Origin: Nitrosomonas sp.
GTDB taxonomy: Bacteria > Pseudomonadota > Gammaproteobacteria > Burkholderiales > Nitrosomonadaceae
Length of the DNA stretch: 42,155 nt
Assembly (NCBI GenBank): GCA_021774155.1
Contig: JAJFJH010000116.1
Span: forward strand, 1 to 42,155
Direction of reading: 5' to 3'
Position numbers and translations under genes: made by a program. Below the pieces are notes generated by a model, which ran no database searches, was not told the DNA's origin, and saw only the letters and a program-made list of their open reading frames with translations. Numbering within the stretch: position 1 is the stretch's first letter; the number at the start of each line of letters is the position of its first letter. Positions 27,877 to 36,883 of the stretch are shown here, piece after piece.

Positions 27877-27892
27877 TTGATTAGGTAATCAA
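27877..27892. promoter_or_regulatory. Inverted repeat between ubiH and dusB
   Basis: TTGATTAGGTAATCAA is a perfect seven-base inverted repeat with a two-base centre, 12 bases after the ubiH stop and about 95 bases before dusB. It may be a weak operator for dusB-fis or a chance element; there is no T-run to make it a terminator. Confidence 0.25.
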
Positions 27893-27987
27893 TCAACAAT
27901 TTATTAACTGACACTTTCCAATATAAATTTGCAGCATATTATTTTACTGAAGATTAATCGACTCATTACTCCAACGATATTCGCAAC

Positions 27988-29010
27988 ATGAAAATTGGCC
28001 CCTATACTCTAAAAAACAACTTGATCGTTGCGCCAATGGCCGGTGTCACTGACCGCCCTTTCCGACAATTATGCAAAAGTATGGGGGCAGGTATGGCTGT
28101 GTCAGAAATGATTTCAAGCAACTCATTACTTTGGGGCTCAGAAAAAACACGCCGTCGTGCTAATCACGATGGCGAAGTCTCACCTATTTCGGTTCAAATT
28201 GCCGGTGCTGATCCTCAAATGATGGCGGAAGCAGCACAATACAATGTTGACCAAGGTGCGCAAATCATCGACATTAATATGGGCTGTCCCGCTAAAAAGA
28301 TTTGCAATGTAATGGCAGGCTCTGCGCTATTACAGAACGAGATACTCGTAGGAAGAATCCTCAACTCAATTGTAAAATCTGTTGACATCCCCGTCACACT
28401 AAAAATAAGAACCGGATGGAGTACGCAAGAAAAAAATGCATTATCGGTTGCACGTATTGCTGAAGACGCCGGCATTCAAGCACTCGCGATACATGGCCGA
28501 ACCCGCGCCTGTGCTTATAAGGGTGAGGCCGAATACGACACCATCGCGGCTGTAAAAGCAGCCATCAATATACCTGTCATCGCCAATGGTGACATTGCCA
28601 CACCGATAAAAGCCAAGCAAGTTCTCGAATACACCGGCGTTGATGCCATTATGATTGGCCGTGCAGCACAAGGCCGTCCATGGATCTTTCGCGAGACCGA
28701 ACATTTTCTTGCCACTGGCGAGCATTTACCGCCACCTGAAGTCAGGGAAATTCATCGTGTACTTTTGGATCATCTAAATGACTTATACAGCTTCTATGGC
28801 GAATATTCCGGCGTTCGCATTGCGAGAAAACATATCTCCTGGTATACCAAAGGACTAGTTGGCTCCGCTACTTTTCGCCATGCAATGAACCAAATACCAA
28901 CCATTGATGAACAAATTACTGCAACGAATATTTTTTTCCATGAACTTGCTGATTACGGACAACGATTAACTTATATCGAAAATAAGGAACAGGTAAATGA
29001 GTACCATTAA
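27988..29010 (+). CDS. dusB: tRNA-dihydrouridine synthase B
   Basis: A 340-residue FMN enzyme of the Dus family. VAPMAGVTDRPFRQLCKSMGA starts the barrel; DINMGCPAKKICNVMAGSALL carries the catalytic C100; IHGRTRACAYKGEAEYD and IANGDIATPIKAKQVLEYTGVDAIMIGRAAQGRPWIF complete the pattern. It reduces uridines in the tRNA D-loop. Its 3' end overlaps the fis start by 14 bases, the classic dusB-fis arrangement of proteobacteria, which implies translational coupling. Confidence 0.96.
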   Translation: MKIGPYTLKNNLIVAPMAGVTDRPFRQLCKSMGAGMAVSEMISSNSLLWGSEKTRRRANHDGEVSPISVQIAGADPQMMAEAAQYNVDQGAQIIDINMGCPAKKICNVMAGSALLQNEILVGRILNSIVKSVDIPVTLKIRTGWSTQEKNALSVARIAEDAGIQALAIHGRTRACAYKGEAEYDTIAAVKAAINIPVIANGDIATPIKAKQVLEYTGVDAIMIGRAAQGRPWIFRETEHFLATGEHLPPPEVREIHRVLLDHLNDLYSFYGEYSGVRIARKHISWYTKGLVGSATFRHAMNQIPTIDEQITATNIFFHELADYGQRLTYIENKEQVNEYH

Positions 29011-29239
29011 TGAAAATGAAATAGCTTGTTGTGTGCGTAAATCAGTCAACAAATACCTGCATGATCTTGACGGTGAAAAACCATGCCCTCTATACAATAT
29101 GGTCATTCATAGCGTTGAGAAACCACTGATTGAACTTGCCATTAAGCATACTAATGGCAATCAAACGCAAGCAGCTGAATTACTTGGTATTAATCGCAAT
29201 ACACTTCGTAACAAGATCAAGCAATATAAGATAAAATAA
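28997..29239 (+). CDS. fis: Fis-family nucleoid-associated protein
   Basis: An 80-residue DNA-binding protein whose C-terminus, [30 protein letters not shown], is the Fis helix-turn-helix. The N-terminal part forms the dimerisation helices. It is slightly shorter than the 98-residue E. coli Fis, as is normal in betaproteobacteria. Fis bends DNA and regulates rRNA and many growth-related promoters. It overlaps dusB by 14 bases and is followed after 7 bases by purH. Confidence 0.93.
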   Translation: MSTINENEIACCVRKSVNKYLHDLDGEKPCPLYNMVIHSVEKPLIELAIKHTNGNQTQAAELLGINRNTLRNKIKQYKIK

Positions 29240-29246
29240 GGTAAAG

Positions 29247-30806
29247 ATGATTGTAAAACAAGCATTAATAAGCGTCTCCGACAAAACCGGCATTGTTGAA
29301 CTGGCACAAGGCCTTGATCAGCTTGGCATAGCGATACTTTCAACTGGCGGAACCGCAAAACTACTTCAGGATAAAGGCATACCTGTAACTGAAGTCAGCG
29401 ACTACACGGGCTTCCCAGAAATGCTTGATGGTCGCGTTAAAACATTACACCCTAAAGTTCATGCAGGTATATTGGCACGTAGAGACCTGCCTGAACATGT
29501 TCAGGCAATGGAGCAATCATCCATCCCAACCATTGATCTTGTGATAGTTAATCTTTACCCATTTAGTCAAACCGTCGCCAAGCCGAACTGCAGCATCGAA
29601 GATGCCATTGAGAATATCGACATTGGCGGCCCAACCATGATCCGTGCGGCAGCAAAAAACTATCAACATGTTTCCGTTGTCACTGATGCTGAAGATTACC
29701 CGCTAGTTTTGACCGAAATTAAAGCAAATAGTGGCACAATCAGCCAAGCTCAGCGTTTTAAGCTCGCTCAAAAAGCCTTCTCGCATACCGCTGCTTATGA
29801 TAGTGCCATTAGCAATTACCTCACCGCAATCAATGAAGATCAAACACACGACCAGTTCCCAGAGCGCCTGAACATTAATCTAACCAAAGCTCAGTCACTA
29901 CGCTATGGTGAAAACCCGCATCAAGCAGCAGCCTTTTATCGTGACCTCACACCACTTGACGGCAGCCTCTCCAGCTACACCCAGCTACAAGGCAAGGAAC
30001 TCTCATTCAACAATATTGCTGACACTGATACGGCTTGGGAATGCGTCAAATCATTTGATGAACCGGCTTGTGTCATTATCAAACATGCTAATCCTTGTGG
30101 CGTCGCTGTTGCCAAGAACTCACTTGCCGCTTATCAATCAGCCTTTGCTACGGATCCAACTTCCGCCTTTGGTGGCATTATCGCGTTTAATCGTGCATTA
30201 GATAAACCCGCTGCTGAAGCCATTATAAATCAGTTTGTCGAAGTCATTATTGCGCCAGAAATTACCGAAGATGCACGGCAAATATTGGCTAAAAAGAAAA
30301 ACATACGCGTCCTCACCGTTCCACTATTAGCCGGCATTAACTCATTCGACTTTAAGCGCGTTGGCGGCGGCCTATTGGTACAAACACCTGACGATCACAA
30401 TCTTAAAGCAGACGATCTTAAGGTGGTTACCCAATTAAAACCTAACCCACAACAACGCCAAGATTTCTTATTTGCTTGGCGGGTTGCTAAGTTTGTCAAA
30501 TCCAACACCATCGTATTTTGCATCAACGGACAAACATTGGGCGTCGGTGCAGGGCAAATGAGCCGCATCGACAGCGCCCGCATCGCTGCTATCAAAGCAC
30601 AGCACGCAGGACTCTCACTTACTGGCTCTGTGGTTGCTTCAGACGCATTCTTCCCATTTAGAGATGGCCTTGATGTCGTGGTTGAAGCGGGTGCTAAGGC
30701 AGTTATCCAACCCGGCGGCAGTATTCGTGATGATGAAGTCATTGCAGCCGCTGATGAACAAGGCATCACCATGGTGTTTACGGGTGTACGTCATTTTAGA
30801 CATTAA
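29247..30806 (+). CDS. purH: Bifunctional AICAR formyltransferase/IMP cyclohydrolase
   Basis: A 519-residue bifunctional enzyme for the last two steps of IMP synthesis. The N-terminal IMP cyclohydrolase (MGS-like) domain includes [18 protein letters not shown] and TVVTDAEDY-like strands; the C-terminal AICAR transformylase carries [18 protein letters not shown] with the conserved Lys-His pair and [15 protein letters not shown]. Length is typical. It lies between fis and purD, 18 bases before purD, and is presumably cotranscribed with both. Confidence 0.97.
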   Translation: MIVKQALISVSDKTGIVELAQGLDQLGIAILSTGGTAKLLQDKGIPVTEVSDYTGFPEMLDGRVKTLHPKVHAGILARRDLPEHVQAMEQSSIPTIDLVIVNLYPFSQTVAKPNCSIEDAIENIDIGGPTMIRAAAKNYQHVSVVTDAEDYPLVLTEIKANSGTISQAQRFKLAQKAFSHTAAYDSAISNYLTAINEDQTHDQFPERLNINLTKAQSLRYGENPHQAAAFYRDLTPLDGSLSSYTQLQGKELSFNNIADTDTAWECVKSFDEPACVIIKHANPCGVAVAKNSLAAYQSAFATDPTSAFGGIIAFNRALDKPAAEAIINQFVEVIIAPEITEDARQILAKKKNIRVLTVPLLAGINSFDFKRVGGGLLVQTPDDHNLKADDLKVVTQLKPNPQQRQDFLFAWRVAKFVKSNTIVFCINGQTLGVGAGQMSRIDSARIAAIKAQHAGLSLTGSVVASDAFFPFRDGLDVVVEAGAKAVIQPGGSIRDDEVIAAADEQGITMVFTGVRHFRH

Positions 30807-30824
30807 TTAGCGGGTTAAAAATAA

Positions 30825-32126
30825 ATGAAATTACTCGTAATCGGAGGTGGTGGCAGGGAACATGCCCTAGCATGGAAATTAGCGCTATCACCACGCGTTT
30901 CAAAAGTTTATGTTGCGCCCGGTAACGCAGGTACTGAATTAGAAGAAAACCTTGAAAATCTCCCGATCACCGCTATAGATGGTCTAATATCATTTGCTAA
31001 AACAGAAAAAATCGCTATCACCATAGTCGGCCCAGAAGCCCCTCTCGCTGATGGCATTGTTAATGCATTTCAGGCTGCTGAGCTTAAGATCTTTGGGCCG
31101 ACACAACAAGCCGCACAATTAGAAATATCTAAAGATTTTTCCAAAGCGTTCATGCAACGCCACAATATTCCAACATCTGAGTATGCCACTTTTACTGATC
31201 CTGCTGAGGCACACCAATATTTGGATCAGAAAGGCGCGCCCATCGTCGTCAAAGCCGATGGTCTAGCCGCCGGAAAAGGTGTAGTTGTTGCAATGACCTT
31301 AGACGAAGCACATGCCGCTATTGACGCTATGCTTGTTGATAAAAACATGGGGAATGCGGGTGCAAAAGTCGTTATTGAAGAATTTCTACAAGGTGAAGAA
31401 GTCAGTTTCATGGTTATGGTTGACGGCCACCATGCCCTACCCCTAGCAACCAGCCAAGACCATAAACGACTGTTAGAAGGCGACCAAGGCCCCAATACTG
31501 GCGGCATGGGTGCTTACTCTCCCATACGCTTAGTAACCCCTGAACGTCACGCTAAAATTATGCGTGAAATCATCCATCCAGTCATCCGCGGCATGGAACA
31601 AGAAAACACCCACTACGTTGGTTTTCTTTATGCCGGGTTAATGATTACACCCAACGGTGAAAATAAAGTATTGGAATTCAATTGCCGCATGGGTGACCCT
31701 GAAACTCAGCCGATTATGATGCGCTTAAAAAGTGACTTACTCACCCACATCGAACAAGCACTCAATGGCACACTCAACAAAGCCGAGACTGAATGGGATA
31801 GACGCGTCGCACTAGGCATTATCATGGCCGCACAAGGTTACCCTGGTAGCCCACGTAAAAACGACGTCATCCACGGCTTAGAGGCATTAAAATTCCAGCA
31901 AAAAATTAACCCTGATTTTTACGTCTTCCATTCAGGAACTAGTATGGGCGGCAAAGATAACAAAGAAATCATCACTGCTGGCGGCCGTGTATTATGCGTC
32001 ACCGCACTGGGAGACAACGTGCAAATAGCGCAACAAAATGCCTACAAAATAGCCGATCAAATCCAATTTGACGACGCGCAAATGCGTTCTGATATTGGGT
32101 ATCGTGGTATTGTGAATACCCCATAG
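30825..32126 (+). CDS. purD: Phosphoribosylamine-glycine ligase
   Basis: A 433-residue ATP-grasp enzyme. VIGGGGREHALAWKLA is the N-terminal nucleotide-like motif; KADGLAAGKGVVVAMT and GGMGAYSPIRLVTPE belong to the ATP-grasp domain; LEFNCRMGDPETQPIMMRL supplies metal-binding Glu and Asn. It joins glycine to phosphoribosylamine in purine synthesis. It ends the plus-strand operon, with a strong hairpin terminator 140 bases further on. Confidence 0.97.
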   Translation: MKLLVIGGGGREHALAWKLALSPRVSKVYVAPGNAGTELEENLENLPITAIDGLISFAKTEKIAITIVGPEAPLADGIVNAFQAAELKIFGPTQQAAQLEISKDFSKAFMQRHNIPTSEYATFTDPAEAHQYLDQKGAPIVVKADGLAAGKGVVVAMTLDEAHAAIDAMLVDKNMGNAGAKVVIEEFLQGEEVSFMVMVDGHHALPLATSQDHKRLLEGDQGPNTGGMGAYSPIRLVTPERHAKIMREIIHPVIRGMEQENTHYVGFLYAGLMITPNGENKVLEFNCRMGDPETQPIMMRLKSDLLTHIEQALNGTLNKAETEWDRRVALGIIMAAQGYPGSPRKNDVIHGLEALKFQQKINPDFYVFHSGTSMGGKDNKEIITAGGRVLCVTALGDNVQIAQQNAYKIADQIQFDDAQMRSDIGYRGIVNTP

Positions 32127-32264
32127 AATCAACAGCCCTTCCTTATCGGGCAAAAAACTCTCATTAGTTTATATAGAACAACAGAAGATCAAGCACCTAT
32201 GTGCTACTAGAAATAATGCACTGCCTGAGAAGTATCTTAATTGGTAAGATTGGCTGGATACATT

Positions 32265-32303
32265 AATAAACAACTCCGCGGCAACGCTGCGGGGTTGTTT
32301 ATT
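32265..32303. terminator. Strong hairpin between purD and the peroxidase cluster
   Basis: AATAAACAACtCCGC and GCGGgGTTGTTTATT pair over about 14 bases around a short loop (GGCAACGCT). The T-rich right arm (GTTGTTTATT) acts for purD, and the symmetric structure allows termination of the oppositely oriented 277-residue gene as well. Confidence 0.8.
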
Positions 32304-32334
32304 GGAAACGTCTATGCTTCTGAAGAAAGAACAA

Positions 32335-33168
32335 TCAGGGACTGAGCAAAGGACCCAGTCGGGACCGTCGCGGAAAAAGTATGTAACGTCCGATCTTAAG
32401 GATTAACCATAATCCACTTTTGTTCTTTTTGTACTCACGGTCAGTTGCCTCAAGGTCAATGTGAGCAGGAACCTTGGCTAATATACCTGACTTTTCACCC
32501 ACAGGCAGCGTGCCCTCCCTGAGATTACGACGTCGCTCGACAATTCTCTCAAAAAAAGGCACTTCACTATTGAAAAATTCCCGAATCAATTCGGGCGTAG
32601 CGTGCTTGACGCCGTCCCGGTCAATCTGCCCGCAAAGAGTATCGAACCCCTGCCACTGAACATGACCGCGAAAGCGAGCCGTAAATCGATCACGCGCACT
32701 TTTCACTGTACGAATGCCATCCCACGCTGAGTAAGGCTCCGTATCTTGCGTCGAAATAAAAACTGCAAGCACTTTATCAGTAATACGTTGGTTTGGAACA
32801 CCCAGCTCCTTTGCGATTCCCTCTAGATGCACAATGAAACGCTCCAGCTGAGCCTCGTCAACCCCGGTCTCAACATTGAAAACGCGACTTGAACAGGCCC
32901 CCTGCCCCCAGCCTTTCACACAGGCCTCAATGTCCGTCTCGTCGGGTTTTGATCCCGTCTGATCTTGAATGCCGGTGCGCGCTAAAAAACTGAGAATTTT
33001 CATCCATATGCTACTGGCTAAACCAAGGCCATCTGGCCCGAAGATTGCATCGGAGGAAGCCTTGGTAACGATCCCTTTTCCATTTCCTGACGGCCAAACA
33101 TGCCTCTCTAGCCCAGCCTTCAGTGGACATCCGGTGGTATCTGAATTCTCTGGAATATGACTGTTCAT
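32335..33168 (-). CDS. 277-residue protein of unknown family in the DyP peroxidase cluster
   Basis: I do not recognise this protein. It has no signal peptide. Residues 40-70 (FGPDGLGLASSIWMKILSFLARTG) are mildly hydrophobic; the middle contains DIEACVKGWGQGACSSRVFNVETG and a charged WDGIRTVKSARDRFTARFRGHVQWQGFDTL. IDRDGVKHATPELIREFF slightly resembles an EF-hand loop and following helix, but is incomplete. The C-terminus (SGLWLILKIGRYILFPRRSRLG) looks amphipathic, possibly membrane-associating. The AAGGAGATACT ribosome site gives a confident start. The gene is visibly GC-richer than its neighbours. It is on the same strand as the DyP peroxidase, 187 bases downstream of it, so membership of the same functional unit is inferred from position only. 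Confidence 0.75.
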   Translation of the reverse strand: MNSHIPENSDTTGCPLKAGLERHVWPSGNGKGIVTKASSDAIFGPDGLGLASSIWMKILSFLARTGIQDQTGSKPDETDIEACVKGWGQGACSSRVFNVETGVDEAQLERFIVHLEGIAKELGVPNQRITDKVLAVFISTQDTEPYSAWDGIRTVKSARDRFTARFRGHVQWQGFDTLCGQIDRDGVKHATPELIREFFNSEVPFFERIVERRRNLREGTLPVGEKSGILAKVPAHIDLEATDREYKKNKSGLWLILKIGRYILFPRRSRLGPLLSP

Positions 33169-33355
33169 AGTATCTCCTTGAATATAGAGTTTCGATTGGA
33201 GCAGCGGAAAAACAAAGACCTGAGTCCTTGATCCTACAGCGTTAATTATCAGGAATCTTCTCGCGTATATTTTAGAAGTTTACGGAAGATAGTGCACATA
33301 TATCATTAGGGCAAACTCGACCAATCTCAATGATTCGGACCATGCCAAGTCCCCG

Positions 33356-34870
33356 CTAGGTTGGGTCAATAATACCGCCCGCAATCATTTTTAACGCCGT
33401 AATACTTGGAATGAAGAAATAATCACCACCACGTGTTTCAACTAAACGCGGGATATTGTTCACAAAATGTGGTGGTTTACCTGAACCGGGCTCCACTTCA
33501 AATACGACTTTCCCTGGGCACTTAGCGCCGTGATTACCCAGCAGAACATCTTTATCATTGCCCTGCTTAAAGTCATTGGCATAGTTGATCCATTGCTGCT
33601 GAACAAACTCAAACTGTCGTTTAATGTCTGCATTTAATACCATGAAGATAATGCCGTGATTACCATCATCACTCGTTTGATCTTTAGCTTTACCGTAGGG
33701 CAAGCCACGACGTAAAATCCGGCGACGATCAACTAGTGCACCTGGTGTGTTAAACGCATCTTTTACACCATATTCTAAAGAACCACGCGGGTTAATACGG
33801 CGCATATGGGCGCTTACTGGACATTTTGCGCCCTCTATATCTTCATTATAAGTAAAATCAGTCAACATTTTTTTCTGAGTAGGGACATCTGCCGCTGCAA
33901 ATTTCTTATCCCATTCCGCTTTACTTGCTTCATCCGGTGTATGCACCAGTGGTGCACCGTTATCTCGCCATCGGCCTGAAAACTTCGCCGCTAACAGCTC
34001 TTTTCCACCAGGAAACACTTTGCTTTGTTCATCTAAAAACTTGTTAAAAGTTCCGACATTCTGATGCAATTTACGATAAACCATGTAGGTCGCATTATTA
34101 GATAGTAGATCAGGCCTTGGCGCGGTCTTTGGATACTCCATGGCTTCATCAATATGACCCAGAATAAACTCACCTGTCGCTAGCGGCACCCACCCGCCTT
34201 CACGGGTTAGTTTTCCACGCCCGATAACACGTTTCTCGTTATTTGTTTGACCTTCAAATACTGGGTCGCCAATACCGTCTGTATAACCAAAGTGTTCTTT
34301 AGAGGAAGGCGTAATACCGTCTTCTTCATAAAGTATGCTGGCATCTTGATAGGGCAAATCATCACTTGGATTACCAAATGCATCTTCACCACGATGACCT
34401 TTTAATAAGGCCACGCCACCAGATGCGTCAATTTGTTGGCTGACCCATTGATAACGCTCCTCAACATCTTCAACGGACTTACCATTAATCGAAATCCAGA
34501 TATGGACAGATTCTTGCCAGATCTTATCCCAATGCTCGGGATCGCTTGGGCCATCATCACCTAAAATATCTTTTCGCTTACTCATACCCATCACAAAATC
34601 TGAGGGAAAACCGATTAATGATGCGGTAGGCAGTTCTAAAGCCCGCAACCCTGAAAAAGTAAACGCTATATTCGTGGTAACCGATGGCGCTGAATTTTTA
34701 TTCCATCTTTCTGCGGAAGTGACTTTCGAGGTGATTCTAGCTACAAAGTCTCTGCCTTTGTCACCATTATCAACGCGCAAAAAAAGATAACGCGCTTTGA
34801 AAAAACCGAAAGAGCCATAAGCTTTAACAATGTTTCCTTGTATATCCGTTAAGTCTAAATTCTGTGTCAT
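33356..34870 (-). CDS. DyP-type haem peroxidase, large (class V/C-D-like)
   Basis: A 504-residue dye-decolorising peroxidase. The family motif GxxDG is GYTDG (residues 195-199), whose D198 is the distal acid. The proximal haem His is H355 in CPVSAHMRRINPRG, and the distal Arg lies in RRRILRRGLPYG (R387 or R388). The start DLTDIQGNIVKAYG and the end YFFIPSITALKMIAGGIIDP are typical of the long DyP class. At 504 residues it has the extended loops of class V rather than the 300-residue compact classes. No signal peptide or encapsulin-targeting tail is obvious. It uses hydrogen peroxide to oxidise aromatic or dye-like substrates; the natural substrate is unknown. It lies 60 bases downstream of the paired small proteins. 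Confidence 0.92.
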   Translation of the reverse strand: MTQNLDLTDIQGNIVKAYGSFGFFKARYLFLRVDNGDKGRDFVARITSKVTSAERWNKNSAPSVTTNIAFTFSGLRALELPTASLIGFPSDFVMGMSKRKDILGDDGPSDPEHWDKIWQESVHIWISINGKSVEDVEERYQWVSQQIDASGGVALLKGHRGEDAFGNPSDDLPYQDASILYEEDGITPSSKEHFGYTDGIGDPVFEGQTNNEKRVIGRGKLTREGGWVPLATGEFILGHIDEAMEYPKTAPRPDLLSNNATYMVYRKLHQNVGTFNKFLDEQSKVFPGGKELLAAKFSGRWRDNGAPLVHTPDEASKAEWDKKFAAADVPTQKKMLTDFTYNEDIEGAKCPVSAHMRRINPRGSLEYGVKDAFNTPGALVDRRRILRRGLPYGKAKDQTSDDGNHGIIFMVLNADIKRQFEFVQQQWINYANDFKQGNDKDVLLGNHGAKCPGKVVFEVEPGSGKPPHFVNNIPRLVETRGGDYFFIPSITALKMIAGGIIDPT

Positions 34871-34930
34871 GATTAAACTCTCGTTGATGTGTTTACAAAA
34901 TTTTGCGATTTTTTATATAGAAAGCTAAGG

Positions 34931-35668
34931 TTAAGGTTTACACTGCCCTGGCACCCAAGAGGGCCCGCTTAAGTTGCTTGGCTGCACTTGTTCAATAAAA
35001 GCTCTATAAGCTTGTTGCAAATCCGCTGCACTTTTACCTTGATTAGCCGCCGCAAATTTTGAAAACTCCTGCTTTAGATAAAGTGCTTTAAGCTGCTCTT
35101 GTAGAGAATCATCCGTTGAGCCATTAAAAAATAATGCAGAATTAAGTTGGCATCGTTTCATGTAACTAATAAAGCTATTACTATCTGTCACTCCCTCAAA
35201 AGCCACGCAGTTTTCCCAAATATAACGAACATCACGTTGTTGCCCGCGATCATTATAAGACCACTTATCCCACATACCTCTTAAATACGCATCTAAGTCA
35301 CCATGAAAATTACTAGAGAATACGAGATATTTAGATTTCAACTGATCTTTTTGTGGCAACGCACCCAAACGCGCCTTTTCTGAAATAATAGAAGTAATTT
35401 CAGAAAAATTAAAAATTGAGTCGCTGCCCGGTAACGATTCATAAAAAACATTATCCAATACAAACAAACGCGCCAAATAAGTATTAGGTACCTTGGCTAA
35501 TGGACTTTCTTCGTGAATAGGTAGCCGCAAACAACGCTCGCGTGTGATATCTGCAGATGACTTGCCATCTACGATACGATTAATAATCGGGCAAAGAGTC
35601 GTTAATGCCGTTGCATTACCACTCTTATTTGGCTTTAGAAAAACATTTAAAGTATTCATGAATCCCAT
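34931..35668 (-). CDS. Unknown protein A paired with DyP peroxidase (SNFxGxxDxY domain)
   Basis: I choose the ATG at 35668 (245 residues, MGFMNTLNVFL) over the track start at 35722 because it has an AAGGA site seven bases upstream and avoids a 35-base overlap with the preceding gene. The core reads YLARLFVLDN, KYLVFSSNFHGDLDAYLRGMWDKW, IWENCVAFEGV, FISYMKRCQLNSALFFNGS. This is the same order of motifs as in the next gene upstream, so the two are diverged paralogues. The N-terminal half (about residues 1-55) is unrelated to protein B. I have a memory of similar domains near DyP peroxidases and lipoxygenases, not verified. No catalytic motif is evident. Confidence 0.75.
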   Translation of the reverse strand: MGFMNTLNVFLKPNKSGNATALTTLCPIINRIVDGKSSADITRERCLRLPIHEESPLAKVPNTYLARLFVLDNVFYESLPGSDSIFNFSEITSIISEKARLGALPQKDQLKSKYLVFSSNFHGDLDAYLRGMWDKWSYNDRGQQRDVRYIWENCVAFEGVTDSNSFISYMKRCQLNSALFFNGSTDDSLQEQLKALYLKQEFSKFAAANQGKSAADLQQAYRAFIEQVQPSNLSGPSWVPGQCKP

Positions 35669-35687
35669 GATAATTATCCTTTTAACT

Positions 35688-36344
35688 CTAGTGATTATGA
35701 CTGCTTTCATGTGCTCCCGCATGACGCACTTTAACCGCCAAAGCAGCCAAGCTCACGATTGGTGTATGGCTCATTTCACCAAAATCATGCTGCAACTGAT
35801 TTAATAAATTATTGTAGTCTTTAAGAAATTCATCGGGATCTTTATTGCTGGATGCGGCATTGAAATCAATCAACGCTTTTTTGACATTCTTAGCAGACTT
35901 CACATCATTTGAGGCCGCCATTGGATAAGCATTATAGTAATGCGAAGTATCTATCTGATTGTGCTGAATGTAGTTGTGAAATGGCGTTAAAGGCACTGAT
36001 TTTGGGTAACGAACATTCATTTTCCAAAAAAGATCAAGGCCAGAGGGAATGGCGAAGGTAAATGAGTCAACGTATTGATCCCAACTACCGTTGAAATTAC
36101 TAAAGAACAACATGTAAGAATATTTAAGTTCCTCTTTAGGTTGGCTTGAATCAAGATGTGGAAATTTTCCCTTTGGGATAATAACCCAACGGGCATAATG
36201 AATCAGAGAAAGGGTCAACAAACCATTAAGGACATTGGGCACTAAAAGTGCGGCTTTAAAGATCAACCAATTCAACCATGCTTTGTACCAAGGTATCGGG
36301 GTTATAACATTCATGGCATAAGCCTTTCCGGCTATATTTGACAT
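35688..36344 (-). CDS. Unknown protein B paired with DyP peroxidase (SNFxGxxDxY domain)
   Basis: A 218-residue protein that starts the peroxidase cluster, with a strong TAAGGAGATTCTT ribosome site. The shared domain runs HYARWVIIP, YSYMLFFSNFNGSWDQYVDSF, LDLFWKMNVRYP, FHNYIQHNQIDTSHYYNAYP, matching protein A motif for motif. Its N-terminus (WYKAWLNWLIFKAALLVPNVLNGLLTL) is hydrophobic and could lie in or on the membrane, which protein A lacks. The C-terminus ends HAGAHESSHNH, a small His cluster. It lies 19 bases upstream of protein A. Function unknown; a role with the peroxidase is inferred from linkage. Confidence 0.75.
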   Translation of the reverse strand: MSNIAGKAYAMNVITPIPWYKAWLNWLIFKAALLVPNVLNGLLTLSLIHYARWVIIPKGKFPHLDSSQPKEELKYSYMLFFSNFNGSWDQYVDSFTFAIPSGLDLFWKMNVRYPKSVPLTPFHNYIQHNQIDTSHYYNAYPMAASNDVKSAKNVKKALIDFNAASSNKDPDEFLKDYNNLLNQLQHDFGEMSHTPIVSLAALAVKVRHAGAHESSHNH

Positions 36345-36680
36345 AAGAATCTCCTTAACAGAATTAGATTAATGTTACTTTTTATCGTTTTTCGCTAATT
36401 GATAAAGCATGCTCAACGTCATTGACTTGTCTTTACTGTTTCCTCCAACAAAAACCAGGCAAACCTGATAAAAAATAAATATGAAAGGTGGGTTAAAACA
36501 CCATAATAAACATGGTCATTTCGACACAATAAGACCCATCTGTCAATTAGGCTTCTCACATATTATGTATAAATTGCAACGCTAAAATTAATCTTAAAGG
36601 TAAAATAATCTTGCTATTTTATTGAATTATCAGCATTGTTTAGTATGGCATGGTAATACTAATTCTGAGGATATGCAATA
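36345..36680. other. 336-base intergenic region upstream of the peroxidase cluster
   Basis: AT-rich DNA between the minus-strand cluster and the plus-strand 39-codon ORF. I see no clear sigma-70 promoter pair, RNA or repeat, so how the cluster is controlled cannot be stated. Confidence 0.4.
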
Positions 36681-36800
36681 ATGATGATGGCTTTTTTATA
36701 TTCAGAAGATAAATCTGTTGTCCCTTTTACAACAAAGAGTTACTTCATCGTTCTATATTTTATAATTGCCATCTTTGTTTGGATCGGAGCGATTCCTTAA
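36681..36800 (+). CDS. Small single-span membrane peptide (39 residues)
   Basis: Below the ORF track threshold. The sequence MMMAFLYSEDKSVVPFTTKSYFIVLYFIIAIFVWIGAIP has a short polar N-terminus and one convincing membrane span (about residues 20-37). A GAGG site ends ten bases before the first of three consecutive ATGs. It stands alone between the peroxidase cluster and nagZ. No family is recognised and expression is not established. Confidence 0.5.
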   Translation: MMMAFLYSEDKSVVPFTTKSYFIVLYFIIAIFVWIGAIP

Positions 36801-36883
36801 GAAATGAAGAAACATTTATAGATTGAAGGAAGGCTATGAGGAATGCTGACGTTGACATCAGGTCTTTGAAAAAATTTATCGGC

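Noticed and set aside
32127-32264. Possible tRNA or small RNA after purD
   Set aside because: Short hairpins such as AGCACctatGTGCT are present, but no cloverleaf or promoter-terminator arrangement could be made.
35669-35722. Upstream start of protein A given in the ORF track
   Set aside because: It would overlap the preceding gene by 35 bases and lacks a ribosome site, while the internal ATG at 35668 has AAGGA at good spacing.
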